39,468 bases of DNA from Dehalococcoidales bacterium (GCA_016930185.1 JAFGHK010000082.1:1-39468); one strand, 5' to 3'; counted from the stretch's first letter, positions 8,558 to 20,583 are shown. The notes: generated from the letters alone by a model not told the origin. Program-made: numbers and translations.

Positions 8558-9327
8558 TGAAAATCCGCATTCTAGGCGGGCATAACGTAGAAACAAATAA
8601 TACCGGCTGCAACAGCATATTAATCGACGAGGTCCTGGCAGTGGATGCCGGTGCTCTAACTGCCAAACTGTCACTTAAGGAGCAAAAGAACCTGAAAGCC
8701 GTCTTAATTTCCCACCAGCATTACGACCACATCAAGGATATACCGCTACTGGGAATGAATTTCTACATGCAGAAACAAACATTAGAGATATATACTTTCC
8801 GCCACGTTCATAAAACTCTGGAAGCGCAACTATTTAACGACATTCTATATCCGGATTTTTCCAAACAACCGCCGGAAAAACCAGCGCTACACATAAACAT
8901 AGTAGAACCCGGCCGGACATATAATATAGCCGGCTATAACGTACTTCCCGTCAAGGTCAATCACTCCGTACCTACGGTAGGCTACCAGATTACCTCACCA
9001 CATGGGAAAAAGGTCTTCATTACATCGGACACCGGGCCGGGATTGGAAGAGTGCTGGGAGAAAATATCCCCCAATCTGCTGCTAATCGAGACTACGTGTC
9101 CGAATAAAGACGAGGACTTTGCAATACAGTCGGGACACCTCACCCCTGCCCTGCTACAAAAAGAACTGGAGTCTTTCCTCAAGATTAAAGCCTATCTGCC
9201 CCAGGTAATCCTCGTGCATGTCAATCCGATATTTGAAAAAGAAATAAAAGCCGAAGTCCGAGAAGTTGAAAAATCACTGGATGCTAAAATAAGAATCGGG
9301 TCCGAGGGAATGCAGCTAAACATCTAG
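8557..9327 (+). CDS. MBL-fold metallo-hydrolase
   Basis: 'LISHQHYDHIKDIPLLG' (HxHxDH-like), later 'SDTGPGL' and 'ILVHVNP'. Confidence 0.85.
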   Translation: MKIRILGGHNVETNNTGCNSILIDEVLAVDAGALTAKLSLKEQKNLKAVLISHQHYDHIKDIPLLGMNFYMQKQTLEIYTFRHVHKTLEAQLFNDILYPDFSKQPPEKPALHINIVEPGRTYNIAGYNVLPVKVNHSVPTVGYQITSPHGKKVFITSDTGPGLEECWEKISPNLLLIETTCPNKDEDFAIQSGHLTPALLQKELESFLKIKAYLPQVILVHVNPIFEKEIKAEVREVEKSLDAKIRIGSEGMQLNI

Positions 9328-9350
9328 TCGGGGGGAAACCGATTAGCGAA

Positions 9351-9818
9351 TTGCGTTTTATCATCGACCAGAATGTAGGCAAGCTAGCCAAGTGGCTGCG
9401 GATGATGGGGTACGACAGCCTGTTTTTCACCGGTGAAGACGATTCCCAGATGGTCAGGCAAGCCCTGGCAGAAAACCGGATACTACTGACCCGCGATACG
9501 GGAATCATGAAAAGGAGGGTGGTTACCAGCGGAAGACTTAAAGCCATCCTGATGGAGAGCGAAGAGCCTGAACAGCAGATGCGGCAGCTAACGGCGGACA
9601 TCGACATAAACAGTGGAGCCCGCCCGTTTACCATCTGCCTGGAATGCAATCAGCAGTTAATCGACAGGAAGCCGGGGGAGGTCAAGGACAGGGTGCCCCC
9701 GCACGTTTATAAAACACAGACCCAGTACATGGAGTGCCCGGAATGCCGCCGGATTTACTGGCGGGGCACTCACTGGAAAGCGATGCTGAATAAGCTGCAA
9801 GGAATAGTCGGGGTTTGA
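9351..9818 (+). CDS. Mut7-C RNase domain protein (DUF82)
   Basis: 'FIIDQNVGKLAKWLRMMGYDSLFF', 'ILLTRDTGIMKRR', zinc ribbon 'CLECN...CPECRRIYWRGTHW'; TTG start. Confidence 0.85.
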   Translation: MRFIIDQNVGKLAKWLRMMGYDSLFFTGEDDSQMVRQALAENRILLTRDTGIMKRRVVTSGRLKAILMESEEPEQQMRQLTADIDINSGARPFTICLECNQQLIDRKPGEVKDRVPPHVYKTQTQYMECPECRRIYWRGTHWKAMLNKLQGIVGV

Positions 9819-9847
9819 GACAGCAGGAAAGACCAGAAGGGAGAATT

Positions 9848-10441
9848 ATGAACGTATATGAAGCAATTACGAAACGACGCTCTATAAGGCGTTTTAAAGA
9901 CAAGGCAGTGCCGATTGAAGCGCTGGAGAAGTGCATCGACGCGGCCAGGCTGGCGCCGAGCGGACGCAACCAACAGGTCTGCAAGTACATCGTTGTTAAC
10001 GACGCCAAAGTGCTGCCGGGGGTGTTCGAGAATATAGGCGGGTCGGCGAAGCTGCCGCCGGACAAGGGCGGGCCACGACCGGAGCAGTCGCCAAAGGCCT
10101 ACACAATCGTCCTGATTAATAAGAAGTTAGAGGGGGACGCTAACCGACGCCGGATAACACTTTACGATGCGGGCATGGCGGCGGAGAACATCATCCTGAC
10201 GGCGCTGGAGCAGGGACTGGGTTGCTGCCCGATACTGATGTTCAACGAAGGCGACCTGAAGCTGATACTGGAGATACCTGACGACTACGACATCGCGCTG
10301 GTGATAGCGATGGGCTACCCGGACGAGAGCCCCACAGCCGATGTATTTAAGGATTCAACGAACATCTACGTGGATGAAAAGAACCTACGGCACGTGCCCA
10401 AGCGGAAGCTGGCGGATATCATACACAGGAACGGGTTTTAG
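9848..10441 (+). CDS. Nitroreductase family protein
   Basis: 'MNVYEAITKRRSIRRFKDKAVP...AARLAPSGRNQQ', 'GMAAENIILTALEQGLGCCPI'; ATG 9848 has an upstream SD. Confidence 0.9.
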   Translation: MNVYEAITKRRSIRRFKDKAVPIEALEKCIDAARLAPSGRNQQVCKYIVVNDAKVLPGVFENIGGSAKLPPDKGGPRPEQSPKAYTIVLINKKLEGDANRRRITLYDAGMAAENIILTALEQGLGCCPILMFNEGDLKLILEIPDDYDIALVIAMGYPDESPTADVFKDSTNIYVDEKNLRHVPKRKLADIIHRNGF

Positions 10442-10461
10442 GGGCCGGATTTTACCCTCAC

Positions 10462-10490
10462 CCCCGTATCAGGTACGGGGCAGGCTCTTT
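10462..10490 (+). repeat. Palindromic repeat copy 1: CCCCGTATCAGGTACGGGGCAGGCTCTTT
   Basis: 28/29 identical to 10765-10793; hairpin CCCCGTA/TACGGGG. Confidence 0.85.
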
Positions 10491-10715
10491 GTCCCTCTCC
10501 CACCAGGGGAGAGGGGAATTGGAAGGTAGGCACCCTCACCCTTGTCTTCCCTCTCCCATCAAGGGAGAGGGTAAAGAGGAACTATGGAGAGAGAGTGAAT
10601 ATTTATATTCGTTTTATTTGTTTTTGAGAAAAATATTTTTAGTGTTTTAGCTTTGGGTCGTAGCTGATTCGTTTTTGTACTTTTCAGTGTTATGTTAAAC
10701 CGTTATGTTTAGTAG

Positions 10716-10743
10716 TCTACAGTTTACAGTCCACAGTTAACAG
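10716..10743 (+). repeat. Tandem heptamers TCTACAG-TTTACAG-TCCACAG-TTAACAG
   Basis: Four consecutive 7-mers sharing TNNACAG. Confidence 0.85.
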
Positions 10744-10764
10744 TATAAAATCCCTCTGTCTCTG

Positions 10765-10793
10765 CCCCGTATCAAGTACGGGGCAGGCTCTTT
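10765..10793 (+). repeat. Palindromic repeat copy 2: CCCCGTATCAAGTACGGGGCAGGCTCTTT
   Basis: See copy at 10462-10490. Confidence 0.85.
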
Positions 10794-10911
10794 ACGAAAG
10801 GGAGACTTCCCCATTATAGGGGGTTTAAGGGGAGAAAGGGAAGCAAATGTTGTCGCGCCGACCTCACCCCCTGTATCCCCCTCTCCGTGCACAGAGAGGG
10901 GGAGGAGATGA

Positions 10912-10937
10912 TGGATTCCCGTTTTCACGGGAATGAC
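10912..10937 (+). repeat. TGGATTCC..GGAATGAC palindrome, copy a
   Basis: TGG-ATTCCCGT-TTTC-ACGGGAAT-GAC, perfect 8-bp arms. Confidence 0.85.
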
Positions 10938-10947
10938 GGATGTGTTA

Positions 10948-10985
10948 TCTCTTGACCGTAGTCGTGAATGTTGTTACACTCAATG
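10948..10985 (+). promoter_or_regulatory. 38-bp promoter-like direct repeat, copy 1 (TTGACC-N17-TACACT)
   Basis: -35 10952-10957, -10 10975-10980; 36/38 identical to 12594-12631. Confidence 0.65.
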
Positions 10986-11018
10986 GAACGGTGAGAAAGT
11001 TAAGGAGGTTGTAATCAT

Positions 11019-12440
11019 ATGGCGAAGCAGAACAAAGCTACAGACGATACAACCAGAGAATACCCGCGGAAAATAAAAAGAACACTAATAAACGTCCTCT
11101 GTATAGTCGGGCTGATATTTTTAATTGCCAGTTCCGGCAGCGGCTGCACCTGTGAATCGACGACGACCACCAGCACGCCTGCTACCACGGAGAACATCAC
11201 CTGCCCGGAACTGATTTTCAGCGACCCCGAGTTTGCGTTCGAAATCCGGCGGACACTATCAGGAGTACTTACCGGCGAAGCTGACCTGGGCGAGGTCCTT
11301 TACACAGCGTCGCGGATTGCAGACGGTGATACAGAAAGCTGGTACCAGGAATGGTATGCAACCGCCGAACACTTCAGGGAGGCCGGTGATGAAAGCCTGG
11401 CAAAGGGTCATGATGTAAGCGCCCGCGAAGCATATTACCGGGCGTCCACCTACTACCGCACCGCCGAGTTCTTCCTGCACGGCGACCCCTCCGACCCACG
11501 GATTCTCGAAACCTGGGGGAAGAGTCGAGACCTGTTTTTGGCCGCGGCAAACCTCGATACGGTCCCATTTGAAGTTGTTGAGATACCGTACGAAGATACA
11601 ACACTCCCCGCCTATTTTTACAGCGTCGATACATCAGGCGAACCACGCCCACTGCTGATAGTCCAGACGGGATTCGACGGCTGCCAGGAGGAGCTGCACC
11701 CCTATGCCATGGAGGGTATAAAGCGGGGATACAACGTACTTACCTTCGAAGGTCCGGGGCAGGGCGCAGTGATACGACTGCAACACCTTCCCTTCCGACC
11801 CGACTGGGAGAACGTGGTAACACCGGTAGTCGATTACGCGGTAAGTCGGCCGGACGTGGATAAAGACCGCATGGCGTTATGGGGCATCAGCCTCGGCGGG
11901 TACCTGGCGCCAAGGGGCGCCGCTTACGAGCACCGGCTAGCGGCGGTGGTCGCGGACGCGGGGGTATATGACGTAGGCCTGAACCTGTGGCACGGCGCTC
12001 AAGAAGTTGGCGGGGAGCTGGCAAAAATGTCCCGTGAGGAATTCAAGGAATACCTGCTGACCAACCCACCGGAGTTCAACGATGCTATGGAAGCTGTTAT
12101 GAAGGAAAGCACAAGCGAACGGTGGTTCAACGAGCAGGGCATGTACACCTTCAATACAACGTCAATCGCCCTGTTCTGGGCAAAGTACATGGACTACACA
12201 CTCGAAGGGGCGGCGGAACTGATAAGCTGTCCGGTGCTGGTATCCTACGCCACAAACGACCACTTCGACCCCAAAGGCGAACAGGCAAAGCTGCTCTACG
12301 ACCATATAACGTCAGAAAAGGAACTCCTGGAGTTCAGCGAAGAATACGAGGCAGATTATCACTGCCAGATGGGGGCATTTGCGCAGGCGTTTGCCAAGAA
12401 GTTCGACTGGCTGGACGGGATAATAAGCAAAATTTCCTGA
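11019..12440 (+). CDS. Alpha/beta hydrolase with N-terminal membrane anchor/signal
   Basis: Nucleophile elbow 'GISLGGYLAPR', 'VLTFEGPGQGAVIR', 'CPVLVSYATNDHFDP'; hydrophobic N-terminal segment. Confidence 0.85.
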   Translation: MAKQNKATDDTTREYPRKIKRTLINVLCIVGLIFLIASSGSGCTCESTTTTSTPATTENITCPELIFSDPEFAFEIRRTLSGVLTGEADLGEVLYTASRIADGDTESWYQEWYATAEHFREAGDESLAKGHDVSAREAYYRASTYYRTAEFFLHGDPSDPRILETWGKSRDLFLAAANLDTVPFEVVEIPYEDTTLPAYFYSVDTSGEPRPLLIVQTGFDGCQEELHPYAMEGIKRGYNVLTFEGPGQGAVIRLQHLPFRPDWENVVTPVVDYAVSRPDVDKDRMALWGISLGGYLAPRGAAYEHRLAAVVADAGVYDVGLNLWHGAQEVGGELAKMSREEFKEYLLTNPPEFNDAMEAVMKESTSERWFNEQGMYTFNTTSIALFWAKYMDYTLEGAAELISCPVLVSYATNDHFDPKGEQAKLLYDHITSEKELLEFSEEYEADYHCQMGAFAQAFAKKFDWLDGIISKIS

Positions 12441-12495
12441 TTTTTATCAAATCCTTTATTTACGGTACGGCAGCTTCACCATGAGTGGAGATGAC

Positions 12496-12519
12496 TGGAT
12501 TCCGGCTTGCGCCGGAATG
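12496..12519 (+). repeat. TGGATTCC..GGAATG palindrome, copy b
   Basis: TGG-ATTCCGGC-TTGC-GCCGGAAT-G, perfect 8-bp arms. Confidence 0.85.
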
Positions 12520-12593
12520 GTTTTGGAGAGCATATTTTTCCTCCCCACACCGAGATTCTTCGCTACGCTCAGAATGACAATTAACACCGGTTC

Positions 12594-12631
12594 TCTCTTG
12601 ACCGTAGTCGTGAATATTGCTACACTCAATG
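12594..12631 (+). promoter_or_regulatory. 38-bp promoter-like direct repeat, copy 2 (TTGACC-N17-TACACT)
   Basis: -35 12598-12603, -10 12621-12626. Confidence 0.65.
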
Positions 12632-12652
12632 CATCGGAGCAGTTATAAAAAG

Positions 12653-14203
12653 ATGAAAATAGTCACCGCAGAACAGATGAGGAAGATAGACCAGGAGTGC
12701 ATACGGCAGGGCACGCCGTCCAGTACGCTGATGGATAAAGCGGGCAAAGCAGTGGCCGAGGCAACTAGAGAACACCTGGGCGATATTAAGAAGCAGAATA
12801 TAGTATGCCTGATTGGCGGAGGGAATAACGGTGGAGACGGGCTGGTGGCGGCGAGGTATTTAAAGGGGTGGGGGGCAAAGGTAAGCGTGTACCTGTGCAG
12901 CGAGCGACCCGCCGCCGACGCCAATCTCAAGCTAGCTAAGGAAAAGGGGATTACATGCGTCGAGGCAAAGGCCGATAAAAACCTGAAAAAATTCGATAGC
13001 TTGATAGACAATGCAACGTGCGTTATAGACGCGCTGCTGGGAATTGGCAAGATGCGCCCGCTGGAGGGGGTATTTAAAAAGTCGCTGGAGAAGGTAAACA
13101 AAGCCAGAGAAAAGCGGGGCTTAAGCGTTATCGCGGTGGATATACCGTCGGGGATGGACGCGGACACAGGCGCCATCGACCCCGCCTGCGCTACCGCCGA
13201 CCTGACGGTAACGATGGCTTTACCCAAGGCTGGGCTGTATAAATTCCCCGGGGCGGAGCGGACTGGCAGAGTGATAATTGCAGACATCGGCATACCGGAA
13301 AAGCTGTCGGATACAATAGATTTAGAGCTACTGACGAAGGAATGGGCGGCGGCTACCCTACCCAGGCGCCCGCTCAACTCGAACAAAGGCACGTTCGGGC
13401 GGGTGCTCATAAATGCGGGGTCGATTAACTACATCGGGGCGGCCTGCCTGGCCTGCGCCGGTGCTTTACGGGTCGGGGCGGGGCTGGTCACGCTGGCTAC
13501 ACCCAGCAGCCTGCAGTCGATTATTGCCTGCAGGATTGCCGAGGCTACCTACTTGCCGCTTCCGGAATGTAGTCCGGGGACGATATCTGTCGAAGCGGCG
13601 GACATCATTCACAAGCAATGCCCGCAATATGACGTGCTGCTAACCGGCTGCGGGCTGGGGCAGAACCCGGCGACGGTAGAATTTTTAAGCAGCCTGTTTT
13701 TGAAGAAAGGCCTGCCGCCGCTGGTAATCGATGCCGACGGACTGAACATACTCGCCAGAATACCGCACTGGCAGCAGCAGGTACCGGACAACACAATATT
13801 GACACCGCACCCCGGCGAGATGGCAAGACTCACCGGCCTGACCATCAAGGATATACAAAAAGACCGGACGGGCACGGCATTGAAATTCGCCAAAAAGTGG
13901 CAGAAAACGGTTGTTTTAAAGGGGGCTTTCACCGTGATTGCCGGCGCGGACGGGAAATGCCGGATAAGTCCCTTCGCCAACCCGGGGCTGGCCTCCGGGG
14001 GGACGGGCGACGTGCTGGCGGGGATTATCGCGGGGCTGGCGGGGCAGGGGCTCAAGCCATACGATGTGGCGTCGCTGGGGGTCTTTCTGCACGGGGCGGC
14101 GGGTGATAGAGTAAGAGATGAACTGGGCGATGCCGGCACGATTGCGTCCGACCTGCTGCCGGCGCTGCCGCTGACGATAAAGCAACTGAAAAAACGGGGC
14201 TGA
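12653..14203 (+). CDS. nnr: Bifunctional NAD(P)H-hydrate epimerase / ADP-dependent dehydratase
   Basis: 'MKIVTAEQMRKIDQ', 'GGGNNGGDGLVAARYL' (YjeF-N); 'LTPHPGEMARL', 'NPGLASGGTGDVLAGIIAGLAGQG' (YjeF-C). Start moved to 12653 because 12617 lies inside the predicted promoter. Confidence 0.92.
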   Translation: MKIVTAEQMRKIDQECIRQGTPSSTLMDKAGKAVAEATREHLGDIKKQNIVCLIGGGNNGGDGLVAARYLKGWGAKVSVYLCSERPAADANLKLAKEKGITCVEAKADKNLKKFDSLIDNATCVIDALLGIGKMRPLEGVFKKSLEKVNKAREKRGLSVIAVDIPSGMDADTGAIDPACATADLTVTMALPKAGLYKFPGAERTGRVIIADIGIPEKLSDTIDLELLTKEWAAATLPRRPLNSNKGTFGRVLINAGSINYIGAACLACAGALRVGAGLVTLATPSSLQSIIACRIAEATYLPLPECSPGTISVEAADIIHKQCPQYDVLLTGCGLGQNPATVEFLSSLFLKKGLPPLVIDADGLNILARIPHWQQQVPDNTILTPHPGEMARLTGLTIKDIQKDRTGTALKFAKKWQKTVVLKGAFTVIAGADGKCRISPFANPGLASGGTGDVLAGIIAGLAGQGLKPYDVASLGVFLHGAAGDRVRDELGDAGTIASDLLPALPLTIKQLKKRG

Positions 14204-14216
14204 AGAGGAGGGAGAT

Positions 14217-14981
14217 ATGCTGCTGGTCTTTGATATCGCCAATACGAACATCAAGATAGGCCTGTTCGATGGGAAAAAGCTGAAGGCGACCTGGCGGATT
14301 GCCACCGGCGTACAAAGGATGGCCGACGAATACGCCGTAATACTGCTTAACATGCTGCGCCACGAGGGCATCGACCCTAAAGACATTGATGAAGGGGCGA
14401 TGAGCTGTGTCGTACCACCGCTGGTGACTACCTTCAACGAGCTTTTCCTGAAATATTTTAAAATCAAGCCCCTGGTGGTGGGGCCGGGGATAAAGACGGG
14501 GGTGCGCATACGCTATCCCAATCCCCGCGAGGTGGGCGCCGACCTGATTGCCAACGCGGCGGCAGCCCTGTCGCTTTACAAACCCCCGATAATCGTGGTT
14601 GCGCTGGGAACGGCGACCGCCTTCGCGACCGTTTCCAAGGACGGGTACCTGGGCGGGGTAATCGCGCCGGGGCTGGGCATCGCGGCGGAGGCGCTTTACA
14701 CGCGCACGGCGGCCCTGCCGAGGGTGGAGCTAACGAAGCCGAAAAACGCCATCGGCAACAATACTCAAGCCGCTATACAGTCGGGCCTCATCTACGGATG
14801 GGCGGGGCTTATCGAGGGGATAGTCGAGCGGATACAGGCGGAACTGGGCGAAAAGGCGAAAGTAGTTGCGACCGGAGGCTACGCGGACATCATCGCCAAA
14901 GAGACAAAGGTAATCGACGAGGTCAATCCCAATTTGACGCTTTTAGGGATAAAAACCATTCATGATATGAACAGGGAGTAA
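14217..14981 (+). CDS. coaX: Type III pantothenate kinase
   Basis: 'LLVFDIANTNIKIGLFDG', 'VGADLIANAAAAL', 'VALGTATAF', 'GGVIAPGLGIAAEAL'. Confidence 0.93.
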   Translation: MLLVFDIANTNIKIGLFDGKKLKATWRIATGVQRMADEYAVILLNMLRHEGIDPKDIDEGAMSCVVPPLVTTFNELFLKYFKIKPLVVGPGIKTGVRIRYPNPREVGADLIANAAAALSLYKPPIIVVALGTATAFATVSKDGYLGGVIAPGLGIAAEALYTRTAALPRVELTKPKNAIGNNTQAAIQSGLIYGWAGLIEGIVERIQAELGEKAKVVATGGYADIIAKETKVIDEVNPNLTLLGIKTIHDMNRE

Positions 14982-15076
14982 GGGAAAAAATTCCAATAAC
15001 CAAGATACAAGATACAAACAAATTCCAAACAGCAAAATTAAAAGATGGGGAAAAGGGAACAGGGGGTGAGGAGGGT

Positions 15077-16261
15077 ATGTTAAAAAATAAGACGATAGTG
15101 CTGGGGATAACGGGCGGCATCGCGGCTTACAAGGCGGTGGACCTGGCCAGCAAGTTAACGCAGGCGGGGGCCAGGGTGGAGGTGGTCATGACGGAGGCGG
15201 CGACCAACTTCGTGACGCCGCTGACGCTGCGCAACATCACGCACCGGCAGGTGGTGACCGACATGTTCGAGTCGAACTCCGAGTGGAGCGAAGAACATAT
15301 CGCGCTGGCCGAAGCCGCCGCGGCTGTCATCATCGCCCCGGCGACAGCCAACACCATCGCCAGGCTGGCGACAGGCATCGCGGACAACATGCTGGGTACG
15401 GTGGTGCTGGCTACCAAGTCGCCGGTAATTATCGCGCCGGCAATGAACGACGTGATGTACGCCAATACCGTAACGCAGAAGAACATCGCCAAGCTCAAGT
15501 CGAGGGGCTTCACGTTTATCGAGCCGGAGCACGGAAGGCTGGCCTCGGGGAAAATGGGGAAGGGCCGGCTGCCGGACACGGCCACGATTATCAAAGCAAT
15601 CGAGAAGGCGCTGGGGCAGAAGCAGGACTTAACGGGCAAGCGCATCGTGGTGACGGCGGGGGGCACGAGAGAGCCAATCGACCCGGTAAGACATATAGGT
15701 AACCGGTCGTCGGGGAAGATGGGCTACGCCCTGGCGGAAGCGGCGCGTGACCGGGGGGCCAAGGTGACGCTGGTGTCGGCGAACGTTACGCTGGAAGAGC
15801 CGTCGGGGATTGAAATTATTAAGGTCAAGACGGCGGCGGAAATGAAAAGGTCGGTAAGCGGGGCGGTCAAGAAAGCGGACGCGCTGATAATGGCGGCGGC
15901 GGTGGCGGACTATCAGCCGGAGGCAATGGCTAAAGCCAAGATAAAAAAGGGTAAACAGGATATGACGCTGAAGCTGGTCAAGACGCCGGACATCCTGGGG
16001 GAGGTTAAGGGGAAGTTTTTAAGGGTGGGCTTTGCGGCGGAAAGCGAGAACATCATCAGCAACGCGAAGAAAAAGCTGACGGAGAAGAAGCTTGACCTGA
16101 TTGTAGCCAACGACATTACGAAGTCAGACAGCGGGTTCGACGCGGACACGAACCGCGTGGTAATTATAGATAAGAAAGGCAAAGCAGAGAAGCTGCCCTT
16201 ATTAAGCAAGCGGGAGGCGGCGGAGAGGATACTGGACATGGTAAAGGGGCTGATTAATTAA
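15077..16261 (+). CDS. coaBC: Bifunctional phosphopantothenoylcysteine decarboxylase / phosphopantothenate-cysteine ligase
   Basis: 'GITGGIAAYKAVDLASKL', 'APAMNDVMYAN', 'VTAGGTREPIDPVRHIGNRSSGKMGYALAEAA'. Confidence 0.95.
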   Translation: MLKNKTIVLGITGGIAAYKAVDLASKLTQAGARVEVVMTEAATNFVTPLTLRNITHRQVVTDMFESNSEWSEEHIALAEAAAAVIIAPATANTIARLATGIADNMLGTVVLATKSPVIIAPAMNDVMYANTVTQKNIAKLKSRGFTFIEPEHGRLASGKMGKGRLPDTATIIKAIEKALGQKQDLTGKRIVVTAGGTREPIDPVRHIGNRSSGKMGYALAEAARDRGAKVTLVSANVTLEEPSGIEIIKVKTAAEMKRSVSGAVKKADALIMAAAVADYQPEAMAKAKIKKGKQDMTLKLVKTPDILGEVKGKFLRVGFAAESENIISNAKKKLTEKKLDLIVANDITKSDSGFDADTNRVVIIDKKGKAEKLPLLSKREAAERILDMVKGLIN

Positions 16262-16275
16262 AGGGGGGATGAGAG

Positions 16276-17235
16276 ATGTTGTTGCTAGATGGGGTGAAAT
16301 ACGAAGAATGGATACCAACAAATGAAGCTGAATTTGAAAATATGGTCAAAGAACATACCCAAGAAATATTTGGCGAGAAATCAGTATATCTTGATATTAA
16401 ACCATATCTTAAATCAGTAGCAGGTATAGGCTCAATACCGGATGGAATTTGCTTTATTTATGGAGAGAATCCCCAATGGTACATTGTTGAAGCTGAACTA
16501 TCAAGTCATTCTGTTCATGAACATATAGTACCACAGGTAGCAAGATTTACCACTGGTATAAAAAGCCCAACAACTCAAAGGAAAATTACAGAATTAATTT
16601 ATAACGAAATACTTAAAAATGAAGTATTAACTTTAAATCTAAGAAAAGCTGTTATGCCAACTGAAATCTACAAATTTGTATCTGATTTGGTTTCAACCAA
16701 GCCTATTTTAGCAATAATTATAGATAAAGAAACACCAGAATTAGAAGATATTAAAATTACATTAGCCCACCTTCAGATTAAAGTAGTCGAGTTCAAGACA
16801 TATATTAGAGAAGGTATAAAATCAATCCATGCTCATATATTTGAATCTTTATATAAACAAACTGTGGCTCAACCGACTGCTGTCAAAGAACCGAAAACGA
16901 CAAAGCCCCTATTTATATCAGATGATCAAATAATAATTACAATTCAAAATAATTCATTTATTAAATTTCACCTCTTTGTCCTTTACAAAGACCAACGAAA
17001 ATTCTTCCCCGGCTTTAAAATTCCTTTTGAACTCGTCACAGATATTGGGACTGTTGAAAGTTGGGTGACTTCAGCATCTGCTGGAACTCAAAAAGGTGAT
17101 CCTGATGCCGGAAGATATATACAGGCGAATTTAGCGAACTGGTATAGAAAACATCCTACAATTAAAATCGGTGATCAAGTAATATTTAGATGTATCGAGC
17201 CAATGAAGAAATATCGACTAGAAATAGTAAAGTAA
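16276..17235 (+). CDS. Putative PD-(D/E)XK-like nuclease with C-terminal B3/pseudobarrel-like domain
   Basis: 'GSIPDGICFIYGENPQWYIVEAELSSHSVHEHIVPQVARF' (PD-X(n)-E-X-E); C-terminal 'RKFFPGFKIPF...IKIGDQVIFRCIEPMKKYRLEIVK'; AT-rich compared with its neighbours. Confidence 0.5.
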   Translation: MLLLDGVKYEEWIPTNEAEFENMVKEHTQEIFGEKSVYLDIKPYLKSVAGIGSIPDGICFIYGENPQWYIVEAELSSHSVHEHIVPQVARFTTGIKSPTTQRKITELIYNEILKNEVLTLNLRKAVMPTEIYKFVSDLVSTKPILAIIIDKETPELEDIKITLAHLQIKVVEFKTYIREGIKSIHAHIFESLYKQTVAQPTAVKEPKTTKPLFISDDQIIITIQNNSFIKFHLFVLYKDQRKFFPGFKIPFELVTDIGTVESWVTSASAGTQKGDPDAGRYIQANLANWYRKHPTIKIGDQVIFRCIEPMKKYRLEIVK

Positions 17236-17303
17236 TACAGAATATTATAATCCCCCTCACCTTAATCCTCTCCCACAAGGGGATAGGACAATTAAGAAGG
17301 GGC

Positions 17304-17330
17304 TGGATTCCCGAGCAGGTCGGGAATGAC
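17304..17330 (+). repeat. TGGATTCC..GGAATGAC palindrome, copy c
   Basis: TGG-ATTCCCGA-GCAGG-TCGGGAAT-GAC, perfect 8-bp arms. Confidence 0.85.
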
Positions 17331-17378
17331 CCTCCTGTGCTAAAGCTCCGGAGGGCAAGCGACTAGAAAGAATCAAGT

Positions 17379-20039
<2,661 letters not shown>

Positions 20040-20049
20040 GAGGTGGGAT

Positions 20050-20526
20050 ATGTTCTCTAAAGTGCTGGTTCCGCTGGACGGGTCAAAAGTAGGCGAGGCT
20101 GCTTTACCGGCTATCGAACACATGGTAGACAAACTAGGGGCCGGGACAAAAGTAGAAGTCATACTTATCGGGGTGATAACGCTGCTGCGTCACTGGGTGG
20201 TGGTAGGAGAGGCAAGCGCCCCGGTCTCTTATACGGAAGAAGAACTTAATCTTATCAAAAAGAGGGTGGAGGACTACCTGGGCAAGACCGGGGAGTCTCT
20301 AAAGAAGCGGGGCGTGACAATCAGCACGATAGTAAGCACGGGCAACGCCGCCGACGAGATAATAAAGGCCGCCGAGCAAACGGGGGCAGACCTGATAGCG
20401 ATGTCCACACACGGTCGGTCCGGTTGGAAGCGGCTGGCGTTCGGGAGCATCACGGACAAGGTAATGCACCACTCCAGCATACCGGTACTGATGGTGCGCG
20501 CGCCCGAGGGCACGATGAACGAGTAG
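20050..20526 (+). CDS. Universal stress protein family
   Basis: 'MFSKVLVPLDGSKVGEAALP', 'DLIAMSTHGRSGWKRLAFGSITDKVMHHSSIPVLMVR'. Confidence 0.93.
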   Translation: MFSKVLVPLDGSKVGEAALPAIEHMVDKLGAGTKVEVILIGVITLLRHWVVVGEASAPVSYTEEELNLIKKRVEDYLGKTGESLKKRGVTISTIVSTGNAADEIIKAAEQTGADLIAMSTHGRSGWKRLAFGSITDKVMHHSSIPVLMVRAPEGTMNE

Positions 20527-20583
20527 GGGTAAAAATCCCCCTTTATCCCCCTTTTTCAAAGGGGGAGACGAATAAAGGGGAAC

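Noticed and set aside
10462-10793. CRISPR-like array in the repeat-dense intergenic region
   Set aside because: Only two copies of the 29-bp unit ~300 bp apart, no regular spacers and no cas genes; these are dispersed palindromes.
12617-12652. ORF-track start of nnr at 12617
   Set aside because: It lies inside the -10 region of the repeated promoter; ATG 12653 begins the typical MKIVTAEQM N-terminus.
17236-17378. T-box leader before valS
   Set aside because: The spacer consists of palindromic repeats; no T-box AGGGUGGNACCGCG-like core is present.
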